Positions 9,760-20,778 of a stretch of 64,000 bases of DNA are shown piece by piece. The first letter of the stretch is position 1; every line of letters starts with the position of its first letter. This stretch comes from Rickettsia endosymbiont of Cantharis rufa. GTDB taxonomy: Bacteria > Pseudomonadota > Alphaproteobacteria > Rickettsiales > Rickettsiaceae. Location: positions 186,001-250,000 of the forward strand of contig NZ_OZ032150.1 in the NCBI RefSeq assembly GCF_964026445.1, written 5' to 3'. The notes below the pieces were generated by a model. The model was not told where the DNA came from and made no database searches. It saw only the letters and a program-made list of their open reading frames with translations. Position numbers and translations under genes: made by a program.

Positions 9760-11424
9760 TCAAACTAACAAAGCGTTAGAAGAAAATTTCTCGATCATCG
9801 GAGCAAATAAGCTGTCTAGTTCTCTACGTATTTCTTCTCTGCTTCCTACTTTTTTATCTTCTTTACTTAAAGTTAATTCGCCTTTTTCTACATGTCCAAG
9901 TACAGCTTCAATAATTGCTTTTTTATCATGTTTACCGTCCATATATCTAAGTGCAAATTTCTCAAAGAAATTAACCGCAATTGGTTCATGTTTTAAATTT
10001 GTTACCCACATATAAGGGGCATGGCTTGCTTGATGTATAACCATTTTTGTTGTTTTAGGTTTATCAATCTCAGGGTGATTCCGATGTTTTTGAGTCGTGA
10101 TACTAATGTAACCTTGTAATACTAGCTTCATAGCATTATTTAAAAGTTCAGCTTTAATTTCGTTTAATTTTGTACCGTGTAGTTTTTTATTAGCTTCTGC
10201 AGTTATTTTTTCAAAGCTTAAGGGGTTATTTAGGTTTTCGCTGAAAGTGTATAAAATAGCTTTCATATAAGGCGAACTAGTCGATAAATTAGAATCTCTA
10301 TCCCCATTTAAGAAGAATTTTAAGGATTTAGAAGCATTATTAAGATCTACTTCTTTAATCGGCTTTTCAGGCACTATATTAAAGATCATGTTAAATTTTA
10401 TTACATCGTTATTATTAATATTTCTATTAATTTTCACATCGCTATGACATAACAAAGTGGTTCTAAAGCGACGATTCGTAATAAAATCCATATATTGTTC
10501 GGTTCTAACTATATCATTCACCACTTTTAATTGCTCTACTACTTTCGGCGGCATATTACCAAGGTACATAGTCGAAAGATTACAATCAGCTAAATATTGT
10601 AAATTATGCCTCCTTGCTTCATTCATAAATTCATAAAAGTAGAATTGAGCATTTTCTTCTTCTAAATGATCATGACGTAAATAATGATCAGTTTGTTTAG
10701 CAAGCAGTCCTGCTTCAGTTTTTAATACCTCTGCGTAAGGAGTTTTAGAATTCTCTAAGCTATCCTTAACAAATTCCAGTAACAATCTAGATTGAGCTAT
10801 TCTATCCCGTACATTTGTAAATGAGCTAGAATGATACATCATCATATCTCTAATAGTACGGACCATATTCCAGCCTGGGAGTGTATTATAGCTAATATAA
10901 GCTATTCCATTTGGACTAAGATTTTTATTACAAACTTCAAAAATTTTATCTCTAACGGTTTTTGGTACCCAAGAAATTACGCCATGGCAAATTACATAAT
11001 CAAACTTACCGAAAGAATCGCCAATATCGGTTATCGAACAATGATGAAACTCTATATTTTTTAGTCCTAGTTCCTTAACATTTTTATTTGCTTCGTCAAT
11101 TTGTACCTTAGACAAATCAACCCCAACAAAATGAGCTTTTGGGTAAAGAACTGCATGTGGTATTAAATTACCGCCTGCAGCACAACCAAGCTCTAATATT
11201 CTGCTATTTTCAACTTCAGGAGCATTTACACCGAAAAGAGCTGCAAGTGTACTTAAGTGATAAGGATTGGTAAGGGCATACGAATAGCTTTCGTATGGTA
11301 CTTCATCATAAGTGTTATGATCTGAAATCGCACCGTTAACAACTGATTGTACAGAATGCGATTTTTTTACCGTTTTATCATGACCATTAGCAAGAGTAGA
11401 AGAGTTACTAGTTTTTACGGACAT
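9760..11424 (-). CDS. Protein lysine methyltransferase, PKMT1-like (OmpB-modifying type)
   Basis: S-adenosylmethionine-dependent methyltransferase of 554 residues. The Rossmann-like N-terminal domain is clear: motif I LELGCAAGGNLIP (about residues 77-89), VGVDLSKVQIDEA (about 99-111) and DYVICHGVISWVP. A large C-terminal region carries no other recognisable motif. Length, architecture and the position beside nuoJ match rickettsial PKMT1 (RP789 in R. prowazekii), known to methylate lysines of the surface protein OmpB; assignment to PKMT1 rather than a paralogue is inference. The start at 11424 has an AAGGA ribosome site about 7 nt upstream. Rickettsiae import SAM, consistent with the dead metK in this window. 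Confidence 0.82.
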   Translation of the reverse strand: MSVKTSNSSTLANGHDKTVKKSHSVQSVVNGAISDHNTYDEVPYESYSYALTNPYHLSTLAALFGVNAPEVENSRILELGCAAGGNLIPHAVLYPKAHFVGVDLSKVQIDEANKNVKELGLKNIEFHHCSITDIGDSFGKFDYVICHGVISWVPKTVRDKIFEVCNKNLSPNGIAYISYNTLPGWNMVRTIRDMMMYHSSSFTNVRDRIAQSRLLLEFVKDSLENSKTPYAEVLKTEAGLLAKQTDHYLRHDHLEEENAQFYFYEFMNEARRHNLQYLADCNLSTMYLGNMPPKVVEQLKVVNDIVRTEQYMDFITNRRFRTTLLCHSDVKINRNINNNDVIKFNMIFNIVPEKPIKEVDLNNASKSLKFFLNGDRDSNLSTSSPYMKAILYTFSENLNNPLSFEKITAEANKKLHGTKLNEIKAELLNNAMKLVLQGYISITTQKHRNHPEIDKPKTTKMVIHQASHAPYMWVTNLKHEPIAVNFFEKFALRYMDGKHDKKAIIEAVLGHVEKGELTLSKEDKKVGSREEIRRELDSLFAPMIEKFSSNALLV

Positions 11425-11506
11425 ATTTTTTCCTTATATGTTTGGATTATTCGTGTCATCCCGCGAGGTGATATTGTAGCTTTTATATAAATATTTCACA
11501 GAATTA

Positions 11507-12220
11507 TTAAAATGGCAATCTATAAGTAAATCCTACGCCAAATTCTCCAACGGCTATAGTTTTTTTGATAGGATTTGCCGGCACAAATTGCCCCGTTCTC
11601 ATATCAAGTGTATCATAATTAATCCTTACTCTATATGCCGTTTGTAATTTTGCAGTTGCATCAATACTTAAATTTGAAGTTATTTCTTGTGAAACCCCAA
11701 GACCTACTTGCCAAGCAACGCAATTTTTATGAGTTCTCTTTACTTTAAAATAATCGCTATTTATAACACTCCACCTAGAAGAGGTAGACTTAACCTTTAC
11801 TTGTGCTATTCCACCTCCAAGTATTACAAAAGGTGTGAAAGTTTTTATTTTTTCTAAATCATAAATAAGATTTAGCATATATATATTTGATAATACTTTA
11901 GTATTGCCCGGAGTAGGAGGAATAGCAAGACCGTTATTTAAATTTTGTTGAGGTAATACGTAATGTAGACGATATTTAGGTTGATAGGTTGCTGAAAATT
12001 CAATAGCTATCTGCGGATATATCATATAGCCTATTTTTCCGCTATACATATTTGATTTTTTTAAAATTATTTCGGTATTTGAGTGCTTATGTCGGAATTT
12101 ACTAACGACCGGTTCAACTACTCCGCTTTCTGCTCCTATATAAAAGACCGTTTCTTTTGCAAAAGTATTACTATTAAAAATGATGATAGTAATAAAAAAT
12201 ATTTTTAGTAATTTAGTCAT
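11507..12220 (-). CDS. Outer-membrane beta-barrel protein (surface antigen-like)
   Basis: A 237-residue protein with a Sec signal peptide (FFITIIIFNSNTFA, cleavage after about residue 22) and alternating amphipathic strands throughout. It ends with the outer-membrane C-terminal signature VGFTYRLPF (terminal Phe). Repeated glycine-aromatic strand patterns such as FVILGGGIAQVKV and VGEFGVGFTY suggest an eight-stranded barrel of the OmpW/surface-antigen type. The exact family is not recognised, and it is not obviously one of the known Sca or Adr adhesins. It lies on the same strand between the methyltransferase and TerC-like genes. Exposure and binding activity are unknown. Confidence 0.72.
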   Translation of the reverse strand: MTKLLKIFFITIIIFNSNTFAKETVFYIGAESGVVEPVVSKFRHKHSNTEIILKKSNMYSGKIGYMIYPQIAIEFSATYQPKYRLHYVLPQQNLNNGLAIPPTPGNTKVLSNIYMLNLIYDLEKIKTFTPFVILGGGIAQVKVKSTSSRWSVINSDYFKVKRTHKNCVAWQVGLGVSQEITSNLSIDATAKLQTAYRVRINYDTLDMRTGQFVPANPIKKTIAVGEFGVGFTYRLPF

Positions 12221-12262
12221 TATAATTGTTTAAAAATAAAAAAATATTATATACCCCCTTTA

Positions 12263-13168
12263 TTAATGGTCAATCATATTTTTTCTAATTATTGAAGCAA
12301 TCATACCAAATAGTAATAAAGTAATAGTTACAGTGAGCGAAACATATGCCGGAATCGCTATATAATGATGAATAAATATTTTAAAGCCGATAAATATTAA
12401 AATTAAAGCCAAAGAATATTTTATATAACTGAAACGTTCTACAACCTCTGCTAAACAAAAGAATAGAGCTCTAAGCCCTAAAATAGCAAAAATATTTGAA
12501 GTATAGATTATAAAAATATCGTTAGTGATTGCAAATATTGCAGGGATACTATCAATAGCAAAGACTAAATCTATTGCTTCTATCAGTACTAAAGATATAA
12601 AAAGGGGAGTAAAATATAGTTTGTTATTACGTTTAACAAAAAACTTATCTCCTTCAAGACTAGGAGTAATATTTAGATTTTTTACTATTGACTTGTAAAT
12701 ATAAGAATTCTGTATATCAAAAGTTTTATGTGATACATAAAAAGTTTTTATACCTGTAGCAATAAGTATTACGGCAAAAATATATAATAACCAGGCAAAT
12801 TTATTTATAAGGATAATACCTCCGTAAATCATTATAGCTCTGAATATTATTACGCCTATTATCCCGAAAAATAAAACACGATGTTGATATTTCCAGGGAA
12901 TTTTAAAAAATTGAAAAATAATAGAGATAACAAAGATATTATCAAGTGACATAGCTTTCTCAATGAGAAAGCAAGTATAATATTCACGAGCATGATCTGC
13001 CCCCGTATTATAGTAAACATAGATACCAAATAAACAAGCTATTATAAAATAGAAAAGACTAAAAAATACGCTTCCTTTAAAGCTCATTACGGTATTTTTT
13101 TTATGTACGATTCCTAAATCAAGAATTAGTAAAGCAAAAATTACCGTATAGAAAATAATCCAACTCAT
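12263..13168 (-). CDS. TerC-family integral membrane protein
   Basis: A 301-residue polytopic protein with about eight hydrophobic segments. The TerC/Alx signature residues are present: the acidic pair in [16 protein letters not shown] (about residues 70-85) and the later [19 protein letters not shown] (about 197-215), both within membrane segments. Members are linked to metal ion (Mn or Ca) handling and to membrane protein insertion; the role in Rickettsia is unknown. Its start is only 4 bp after the stop of the large cysteine-rich gene, so the two are probably cotranscribed. Confidence 0.85.
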   Translation of the reverse strand: MSWIIFYTVIFALLILDLGIVHKKNTVMSFKGSVFFSLFYFIIACLFGIYVYYNTGADHAREYYTCFLIEKAMSLDNIFVISIIFQFFKIPWKYQHRVLFFGIIGVIIFRAIMIYGGIILINKFAWLLYIFAVILIATGIKTFYVSHKTFDIQNSYIYKSIVKNLNITPSLEGDKFFVKRNNKLYFTPLFISLVLIEAIDLVFAIDSIPAIFAITNDIFIIYTSNIFAILGLRALFFCLAEVVERFSYIKYSLALILIFIGFKIFIHHYIAIPAYVSLTVTITLLLFGMIASIIRKNMIDH

Positions 13169-13172
13169 TTAT

Positions 13173-16100
13173 TTATCTCTTCATTTTATATTGCATGTGG
13201 AAATATAACCCTCCGCCAAATATAACTCTTAGCTGAAATCTTATAATGTTCTCTCCTTGTTTTAAATAACGTTTTATATTAATCGGTAAATTATTAGCTT
13301 GTAATGCTTTACCTTGGTCAATCCCATTGTTACAGTACCTTTTCTCATCTAGAGAATTAACGTCAGTAGGAAGGCTAAGTAGCTTTGTGCCGTTAACATA
13401 TATTAATGTGCAATCATCATACCATAAATCCCTTACTTCAAAATACTCAATATCGTCCATTATTGCATCTAAGGTTACTTTAAATTCTACGGTATGCAAT
13501 ATTGTATTCCCTGGTTTATTTGTTGCATCTATAAATGCCCCATCGTTTGGAAATACCATAATGCTTCCCTGCTGCACCGGTTTCTTGTTTAAGATATAGT
13601 CGCCTATTTTAGTTACCGGATTATAAGGAGTCTCAGGTAATTGGCTTGATGGAAAGTCGTTATAACCAACTTCTATAGGCAATCCTGTAGACTCTCTACA
13701 GCCGACATTTTGACCTAAAGGTTCAAATTCAACAACTTTCCTATCAAAATATGATAAACAATAGCGCTCTAGTGGTTTACTAGGATCAATGGATATCCAA
13801 TTTGTCGGGCATTTTCCTTGTGCAAGTTCCCCTATATCACTTTCAGGCCATTCTGCATTACCGTGGCTGTTACCGGAAGGAGCTTTCTCTGTGCTAGGAA
13901 TTTTAGCACAATTAGGTATTAATATAGGAGCGCAAAGATTTAGCTCCTGCCAAGTTTTATCTCTTACATCGGAAACAGAAGCATTATATGTCGGCTCAGG
14001 AGGAGTGTTTTCATCTCCTTTTGTATATGTCACTGTATAATATTTCGAAGGATCTACTGGTACTAATATTGGTCCTATATTAGGATCCGGCTCGATTCTA
14101 TCTGTATAGTCCCTACTTAAAACACATATTGGAGTATTAGCCTTATCGTTATTGGTATAGCAGTTACTCGGAATATTATTTATATTGCAAGTATAAATAG
14201 TAATGCCTCTTCCTGGACCTGATACTGTTTCTTTTATAGTGCAGCTACTTGTATTTCCGCATAACCCAAGGTTTGGATATTTAACATTATATGTATTTTT
14301 AAAATCTTTACAATTTATAGTATCGTTGTTGTTTAGCTTAGCAAGTACACAATTTATCGAGTCATTATTGTAACCGGGAATAGGCGAACCATTAGGTAAG
14401 GTAGGGATCGGAAGAGGGTTACAATGTTGGAAATTCTTTGGCATCAGACAGGCATGCGTTCCGCCTTGAATATATTTACCGTTTATATATTCTAAATATT
14501 TTAAATATAACGCATTTGGGTTTGGATTTCCGTTATTATCGTAAGGTTTCGTATTTTTTTCATTCGGATCATTTTTATTTTTATATTTACCGTGAATAGT
14601 TAATTGATTTAGAGCGCTCTCTCCTGAAAACGGCATAGCAATATATTTATCTTCTGCTGGATCTTTTGGCGGATCTTTAGGTATAAATGCAACGGAAGAG
14701 CTATAATCATAGCCGGCAAGTTTTACTATACTTTCCGTATCAGTAGAGCTAGAAGATGCGGCGTATGATAACGGTGTTACAAGAGTGCTTGTTTCATCTA
14801 TAATGCTAATAGTCCCATCTTCTCTTTTTTCCCTTACCTGCACTGAAGCAATGAATTGCGGTTTATAATAAGCATCGTTGGAATTGCTATTAGTACAGGT
14901 AATTCCGGCATATTGTCTTGAACATTCATAAGCAGCTAAGCTGTAAGAGTGATTTACTCTCGGTACGCAATCTATTAAATTACTAGACTCAAATAAACAA
15001 ATATTATTAGGATTCTGCTTATCGTTTTCGTTATTACTAATAGAGACATAAAGATTTCTAGCTTTATCGTTATTGTCTTTTAAAGTGACATCTGTCTTTA
15101 TAGGCATTAAGCTATTTGTATCCTGTCCTTGTTTTTCAAGAAATTGTACGCTTACATCCTTAAATTGGCCGATATTAACGCCCCACACTTTTTGGCAGGT
15201 AGTTGAATTAGAACTTGGACAGTCCGGTATATCGCTTATGTAATAATCACTAGGTGCTTCCACATTTCCAATTTTCTGCGAATATACTATTCTAAATCCA
15301 TCATTACAACCGTCAGCTGTAACACTACATGGCGTAGGGATATCTGTATTAATACATGGGGTACCGCCTGAAGTGTTTTTACACGATTTAATTAAATCTT
15401 TAAAAGCCGTATTAGTATGAGTAATTTTTGCTGAAGAAAAATCTATATTACGTAGTTCTACACAAGTTTTGAGATCAGAAGGAGAGCCGGTGCATAGCGG
15501 AACAAGATTGCTAAAGCTAACACGTATGGTATTATTAACAATATTGTTCCTAACGTTTGATACTACACAAGGCGGCAAGGTTGAAGATTGTTTAAATACA
15601 GGCTCTCCTTTCTGAATATCCTCTGGAGTATTTTTTATGCTACATATATTATTAGCACTAGCATTAATGCTAATATAATCTAAATTTGGACAGTATGGCG
15701 GTGGAAAAGGTCCCAAAGGTAATTGTACGCAACCAAAAGAATAGCTATCTACGGAACCGTTCAATGATCCGAGTGCTTCAATAACTGTTATTATTAAACT
15801 AGGAAAAAAATTAAAAATTTCTCCTATTGCATCAAGTACTGATCGAAGTACTTTTATAAGTTCTGAATCTTGATCTATCATACCAAGAAGCTGCCCTAAT
15901 AAACTTGGTAAACTTGCTCCTTTTACCGTTTCAACTAAAAATTTTAATACTTTTGCAATAGGGCTAAGTTCATTAGTTTGGTGGAGAGGTTGACGATTAG
16001 GATTCCAGTCCATAGGATCAAGATGTGCTCCGGAATCTGAAACAAGGTTAACAAGTCCAGGATCGCTATAAGCACAAAGTTTAGGAGATTTTAAAGTAAC

Positions 16101-16703
16101 TATTTTTCCATCTACACCGATTATCTTATTATCACTTTCCGTGTAACCGACTTTATTGAGATGTACTCCATCGGTATAACCTGGATCTGCAGGAGAAGCT
16201 GTAGCATTTATTCCGGGAGGTGGAGGCATATCCGGTACGGCAATTCTAGCACAAACTCTAGTTAGAGGTAGACCGTAACCTGTAGGCCATAATACACATT
16301 CTCCATCCCAATTTAAAGTGGAGTTTTGATGCCAGCAAGCTGCGGCATTACAGCTTTGAACTCTAATACGAATTTTTGGAGTAAAGTAACTACTATCAGG
16401 AGCTTCTTCCGCACATCTATTGAGTAAAAAACCGATAAATGTACCTGGGTAATCAAATTTTAATAAACAAGTATCATTATCGCGACCGTCGCTTTTATTC
16501 CAAGGAGGACACAATGTGCCTGGTTTAAAAGGTCCTCTCGTCTTTACATTGATGCCTCCATCCTTATTCCAAGTTTCCGTTCTATCGCTTTGTCCGCAAT
16601 TACATGGATCGCTAAGACAATCGGCTATATCACCCCAAATAAATGCATATACATTAAATGAGAAGAATGAAAATAAAAAAAATAGTAAATATTTTTTAAG
16701 CAC
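13173..16703 (-). CDS. Very large secreted cysteine-rich protein of unknown function
   Basis: 1176 residues with a Sec signal peptide ([15 protein letters not shown], cleavage about residue 20). About 43 cysteines are spread over the mature chain, suggesting a disulphide-bonded exported protein. A hydrophobic region near residues 250-310 ([14 protein letters not shown], then [16 protein letters not shown]) could anchor it or insert in a membrane. The last 200 residues ([10 protein letters not shown], then [13 protein letters not shown]) look like a beta-sandwich carbohydrate-binding-type fold; this is a weak inference. It follows rvhB4-II on the same strand, about 120 bp downstream and with an RPE between, so a link to the rvh type IV system is possible but unproven. 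The family was not recognised. Confidence 0.8.
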   Translation of the reverse strand: MLKKYLLFFLFSFFSFNVYAFIWGDIADCLSDPCNCGQSDRTETWNKDGGINVKTRGPFKPGTLCPPWNKSDGRDNDTCLLKFDYPGTFIGFLLNRCAEEAPDSSYFTPKIRIRVQSCNAAACWHQNSTLNWDGECVLWPTGYGLPLTRVCARIAVPDMPPPPGINATASPADPGYTDGVHLNKVGYTESDNKIIGVDGKIVTLKSPKLCAYSDPGLVNLVSDSGAHLDPMDWNPNRQPLHQTNELSPIAKVLKFLVETVKGASLPSLLGQLLGMIDQDSELIKVLRSVLDAIGEIFNFFPSLIITVIEALGSLNGSVDSYSFGCVQLPLGPFPPPYCPNLDYISINASANNICSIKNTPEDIQKGEPVFKQSSTLPPCVVSNVRNNIVNNTIRVSFSNLVPLCTGSPSDLKTCVELRNIDFSSAKITHTNTAFKDLIKSCKNTSGGTPCINTDIPTPCSVTADGCNDGFRIVYSQKIGNVEAPSDYYISDIPDCPSSNSTTCQKVWGVNIGQFKDVSVQFLEKQGQDTNSLMPIKTDVTLKDNNDKARNLYVSISNNENDKQNPNNICLFESSNLIDCVPRVNHSYSLAAYECSRQYAGITCTNSNSNDAYYKPQFIASVQVREKREDGTISIIDETSTLVTPLSYAASSSSTDTESIVKLAGYDYSSSVAFIPKDPPKDPAEDKYIAMPFSGESALNQLTIHGKYKNKNDPNEKNTKPYDNNGNPNPNALYLKYLEYINGKYIQGGTHACLMPKNFQHCNPLPIPTLPNGSPIPGYNNDSINCVLAKLNNNDTINCKDFKNTYNVKYPNLGLCGNTSSCTIKETVSGPGRGITIYTCNINNIPSNCYTNNDKANTPICVLSRDYTDRIEPDPNIGPILVPVDPSKYYTVTYTKGDENTPPEPTYNASVSDVRDKTWQELNLCAPILIPNCAKIPSTEKAPSGNSHGNAEWPESDIGELAQGKCPTNWISIDPSKPLERYCLSYFDRKVVEFEPLGQNVGCRESTGLPIEVGYNDFPSSQLPETPYNPVTKIGDYILNKKPVQQGSIMVFPNDGAFIDATNKPGNTILHTVEFKVTLDAIMDDIEYFEVRDLWYDDCTLIYVNGTKLLSLPTDVNSLDEKRYCNNGIDQGKALQANNLPINIKRYLKQGENIIRFQLRVIFGGGLYFHMQYKMKR

Positions 16704-16737
16704 TTTAATATGGTTCTTTTATGTTAGTTTTTTTTGT

Positions 16738-16816
16738 TGTCATCCTATGGTTTGACCATGGGATCTTGTATCACAGACCGCGTTCTGAGATCCCGCTACA
16801 AGCTCACGGGATGACA
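16738..16816. repeat. RPE-type palindromic repeat downstream of rvhB4-II
   Basis: TGTCATCCTATGGTTTGACC at one end, AAGCTCACGGGATGACA at the other, with an internal palindrome TGATACAAGATC-type core. It fills the spacer to the cysteine-rich gene. Confidence 0.7.
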
Positions 16817-16826
16817 AAGAAAAATA

Positions 16827-19259
16827 TCAGTCCGTATTTAACTCATTATATAAGTAATTAATCCAATTATCTGGAGGACCTTGGTATTGTTCAAGTATTT
16901 TTTTATAAATATCCATTTCCTCCTGCCTGCTTGATAAAATACGGACAATTCCTATTAAAGAGGCAATACTTAATTCAGAAGCTATAGATTCATTATCCTT
17001 ATTAATTAAGAACATCCTTGCAGAAAGTATTAGCTGTGATAATTTTCGTATTTCTGGTTCGCTTAAACCTAAAATTTTGTCTAAATCTTCTATTTTAACA
17101 TCAGACGGTAGAATAATTTTAGTATTAATTAAATTAAGCCAAGGTTTTATAGTATATTTTGGATATGACTTAAGATAAATAAAATTGAAATTACTGACGA
17201 GAATACCGTTATTTTGAGATAAATTATTAAAAATTAAGTTTATATTATCGTAATAAGCTTCAGGTTTGTAAAGTTTATCAAAATTATCGGCAGCAAATAT
17301 TTTAGGTTTTGTACTAACTAGGCTTAAATGATAAGTAAAAGCATAAATTACTGCTGCACTGATAGCTTGATGTTTCTTTAAGTTATTATTAAATTGCTCT
17401 AAAAATTTTCTTTCCGCCGGGTAAAATTGTTTAGAAAACGGCTCATCAGAAAGTTTATATAAATTAAACCCCATGACTTCCCCTTCTTGAATGTTAAGAG
17501 ACGGTCCGTCAAATAATCCAGAATATAATTGTCCTTCTGTAAAATCCTTTAATTTATCAAGTATTTGTATTCCTCCTTCCTCTTTAAAATCTTCTAATTT
17601 TAAAATATCGGAAAAAATACGTTTTTCTTCTTCAATTGATAAAATTTTATTTTTTAACTTCTCTAGAAAAGATATTTCTATTTTACTAAGAGGTGAAATA
17701 TAATGACCGCTGATTAATTTAAAAAATTCTAAAATGAAAGCTCGTGATTTTTCTGTATCATCTACTAAAAATGGATTGATAATTTGTTTATCCGGTTCTA
17801 GCCATTTGCCCTCTATTGCCTCGATAAAAATTTTAGAATCATTATTATTAGAGATATAAATTATTGTTGGGTTATATTTGGTCGATTCTGATATTAGAAA
17901 ATTCAATAATATGGTTTTGCCGGTTTTTTTCGTACCAAAGATGCAAGTATTACCTTTATTCGTTTTATCATGAAAATTCATGAAATATGGAGTACCTTTT
18001 TCAGTTCGCAGTAAAGTGACAGCTCTACCCCAAGGGTTATATTGATTACCGAGTGTAGTATTATGAAGAGCGGTAAGAGAAGCAATATGTTCTACGGATA
18101 ATGGTGACATTCTACGGATAAAGGCGAAGTTGGCAGGTAATTGCGACCAAAATATTTGCTCAATATTGAGATCTTCTTTTACATGAATAATACCAAGTTT
18201 AAAAAGCTCGGTTGATGCTTTAGCTACGGCTGTATCTAGTTTATTTTCATCTTCTTCTATAATGGCAATTGAAATTTGCTGATTACAAAATTGAAAAGCT
18301 GAGTTAGCTGCATCAAGCTCATTAATCCCTTTGTGATTAAGTAAAGTTGAGTCGTTGGTAATTCTTAGAATATAATCTTGACCTTGCAATTTGGATATTA
18401 CTTGTTTTTTGCTAACAAAATAAAATATTTCAGTTATTATTAATTCAATCGGTAACTGTAAAAATTTATCAAGCGCATTAGAAGGAGTTTCCTGATATTC
18501 TTTTATAGATAGTAAAGAAGCGAATTTGTTATTTTTCTCATGATCCGTAACTACCATTTTATCGCCGCTAATTGTATAAGTACTTCTACCTAGAGCATCT
18601 GATAAATCTATTATAGGTACCAAACAATCATTATTATTAAGGTTAGCTATTCGATTATATAAAAATAAAGGGTTAGAAAAAACATTATCATTTTCAAATA
18701 TTATACCGAGTTTTTCAGCGCCGAATTCATTTAAATCATTTAAAATATTATTAGTGATATTTTCTAGTTTTTGAAAAGCTGAATCTAAGTAGTTATTTTC
18801 AAAATCAGTAATTAATTCATTAAACAAAGAATTTATTAAAGAGTTAAAATTTTTGATATTAACTTTAGTGGAATCATGTACTATAGATATATATAAAGTA
18901 TTAACGAATTTATCATTCCAATGATTCTTTCTTTGCCATAGTGCATGAATATTTGCCGGTAATAATTTTTTGTAAGGAGTAGGATCATCTAAATTTTGTT
19001 TTTCTCGTATTGTATGTAGCCAAAAAGCAAAATCATAATCAGTTATGTTCTTTTTTATAGAAGCTCTAACTACTTCACGTAAATTCTGTATGTTGTCGCT
19101 GATTTTATCTGAATTAATGCCGTGTATTTTGATAATTTGTAGTAATTTACCGTCTTTGGTAAGTAAAGTATGTTCATTATAATGACATGCGACGGGTATA
19201 AAATTAGGAGCATTGTAATTATATACATCCTTGTCAAATTTTCGTAAATCACTAAACAC
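16827..19259 (-). CDS. rvhB4-II: Second VirB4-like ATPase of the rickettsial vir homologue system
   Basis: An 810-residue VirB4/TrbE-type protein. These ATPases sit at the inner-membrane base of type IV secretion systems and power assembly. The N-terminal half has the VirB4 pattern (HYNEHTLLTKDGKLLQIIKI, then LSVEHIASLTALHNT). Walker A is intact as GTKKTGKT (about residues 438-445). The Walker B region reads KIFAADNFDKLY (about 650-660) instead of the hydrophobic-DEAW consensus, so the catalytic Asp-Glu pair is missing. Rickettsiae are known to carry two virB4 genes, of which the isolated one is divergent; the isolated position and changed motif indicate the divergent paralogue. It may bind without hydrolysing ATP, perhaps as a partner of the canonical VirB4. 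Confidence 0.85.
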   Translation of the reverse strand: MFSDLRKFDKDVYNYNAPNFIPVACHYNEHTLLTKDGKLLQIIKIHGINSDKISDNIQNLREVVRASIKKNITDYDFAFWLHTIREKQNLDDPTPYKKLLPANIHALWQRKNHWNDKFVNTLYISIVHDSTKVNIKNFNSLINSLFNELITDFENNYLDSAFQKLENITNNILNDLNEFGAEKLGIIFENDNVFSNPLFLYNRIANLNNNDCLVPIIDLSDALGRSTYTISGDKMVVTDHEKNNKFASLLSIKEYQETPSNALDKFLQLPIELIITEIFYFVSKKQVISKLQGQDYILRITNDSTLLNHKGINELDAANSAFQFCNQQISIAIIEEDENKLDTAVAKASTELFKLGIIHVKEDLNIEQIFWSQLPANFAFIRRMSPLSVEHIASLTALHNTTLGNQYNPWGRAVTLLRTEKGTPYFMNFHDKTNKGNTCIFGTKKTGKTILLNFLISESTKYNPTIIYISNNNDSKIFIEAIEGKWLEPDKQIINPFLVDDTEKSRAFILEFFKLISGHYISPLSKIEISFLEKLKNKILSIEEEKRIFSDILKLEDFKEEGGIQILDKLKDFTEGQLYSGLFDGPSLNIQEGEVMGFNLYKLSDEPFSKQFYPAERKFLEQFNNNLKKHQAISAAVIYAFTYHLSLVSTKPKIFAADNFDKLYKPEAYYDNINLIFNNLSQNNGILVSNFNFIYLKSYPKYTIKPWLNLINTKIILPSDVKIEDLDKILGLSEPEIRKLSQLILSARMFLINKDNESIASELSIASLIGIVRILSSRQEEMDIYKKILEQYQGPPDNWINYLYNELNTD

Positions 19260-19317
19260 AAATAACCTGAATTTAAATTATCGCTTTGTATGCTAATAGA
19301 ATTTGTTGTATATCAAC

Positions 19318-19418
19318 CGTCATTGCGAGGAAAAATTGAAAATTTTGACGAAGCAATCTCAGGAGTTTGTTACTATTTCCTGAGATTGTCGCGCAGCTTA
19401 TGGCTGCTCGCAATGACG
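19318..19418. repeat. RPE-type palindromic repeat (CGTCATTGCGAG type)
   Basis: Arms CGTCATTGCGAGGAAAAATT and GCTGCTCGCAATGACG, with an inner CAATCTCAGGAG/CTGAGATTG pair. It lies between rvhB4-II and serS. Relatives lie at 27051, 34252 and 38259. Confidence 0.85.
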
Positions 19419-19500
19419 AGAACCGTGCAACATAGACAATTTTTCAAATTAAACGAGTATACCACAAAACTTTATCTTATTGTTTATATTTAATAAACAA

Positions 19501-20778
19501 TTATTCACTATATGTAGTGATTTTTTGTAATCCTCCCATGTAATTTATCAAGACATCAGGTACGGTTATTGAGCCGTCTTCATTTTGGTAATTTTCAAGT
19601 ATTGCAACCATAGTTCTTCCGATAGGTAAAGCAGAAGCGTTTAAAGTATGAACTAAGGTAGTTTCGTTACTGCCGAATTCTTTATACCTTGCTTTCATTC
19701 TACGTGCTTGAAAATCTCCACAATTAGAACAGCTCGCAATTTCACGATACTGTTTCTGTCCTGGGAGCCATACTTCTATATCATAGGTTTTTTTTGCTGC
19801 AAACCCCATATCTCCGGTGCAAAGTAACATAGCACGATAAGGTAGACTCAGTTTTTGTAAAATAGTCTCTGAGGCATTAGTTATATATTCATGCTCATTT
19901 TTTGACTCTTCCGGGGTGGTAATAGATACAAGCTCTACTTTACCGAATTGATGTAATCTAATCATGCCCCTTGTATCTCTACCGCTACTACCTGCTTCTG
20001 ATCTAAAGCACGGGGTATAAGCAACGTAACGCATAGGTAATTTTTCTCTCGGTATAATAGTATCGACAACCATGTTTACTAAAGATACTTCTGCGGTTGG
20101 AATTAATCTGTAACCATTCGTTGTTGCAAAAGACTCTTTAGCAAATTTAGGTAGTTGTCCTGCGTTATACATGGCATTATCTCGAACTAATACCGGAGGT
20201 GATATCTCAAAGAAGTCAAACTCTTTAGTATGAACATCAATCATAAAGTTAATTAAAGCACGTTCTAGCTTTGCTAAATCACCTTTTAACGTTACAAATC
20301 TAGCTCCTGAAATTTTAGCAGTTTGTTCAAAATCCATTAAATTTAATTTTGTGCCTAGCTCAAAATGCTGCTTATTTAAAGCATTTGGATTTATCTCTCC
20401 GTGAGTACGAACTAATTTATTCATGCTTTCATCAATCCCGTAAGGTACTTCTTCATCCGGAATATTAGGAAGCATATCCAATAGTTCATTTAATTCGTTA
20501 TTATTATTTAGATCCTGCTCAAGTTCTTCCAACTTCTCATTTATATGTCTGACATCGCTTTGTAACCCTTCGAACTCTTCACCGCTTTTAGATGCCATGT
20601 TACCTAAAATCTTTGATTTTACCTTGCGTGCGTGCTGAAATTCTTGAATTAAACTCGTGATTTTCTTTTTTTTTCCGTCGAGCATAGCAATTTTACTAGA
20701 CATAGGTCCGATAAATCTTTGGCTAAGCTTTTCATCGAATAATTCTTGATTCTCTCTAATCCATTTGATATTTAACAT
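19501..20778 (-). CDS. serS: Seryl-tRNA synthetase
   Basis: Charges tRNA-Ser with serine (class II synthetase, cytoplasm). The 425 residues comprise the N-terminal antiparallel coiled-coil arm (about residues 30-105) and the class II catalytic core with motif 2 ([27 protein letters not shown], about 255-281) and motif 3 ([20 protein letters not shown], near the end). The start [10 protein letters not shown] is family-typical. It overlaps the end of tatC by 23 bp on the same strand, implying cotranscription. A tRNA-Ser(GCU) substrate is encoded at 63761. Confidence 0.96.
   Translation of the reverse strand: MLNIKWIRENQELFDEKLSQRFIGPMSSKIAMLDGKKKKITSLIQEFQHARKVKSKILGNMASKSGEEFEGLQSDVRHINEKLEELEQDLNNNNELNELLDMLPNIPDEEVPYGIDESMNKLVRTHGEINPNALNKQHFELGTKLNLMDFEQTAKISGARFVTLKGDLAKLERALINFMIDVHTKEFDFFEISPPVLVRDNAMYNAGQLPKFAKESFATTNGYRLIPTAEVSLVNMVVDTIIPREKLPMRYVAYTPCFRSEAGSSGRDTRGMIRLHQFGKVELVSITTPEESKNEHEYITNASETILQKLSLPYRAMLLCTGDMGFAAKKTYDIEVWLPGQKQYREIASCSNCGDFQARRMKARYKEFGSNETTLVHTLNASALPIGRTMVAILENYQNEDGSITVPDVLINYMGGLQKITTYSE

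Noticed and set aside
11452..11478. CGTGTCATCCCGCGAGG upstream of the methyltransferase gene as a repeat
   Set aside because: Only one half-arm is visible and no partner arm was found.
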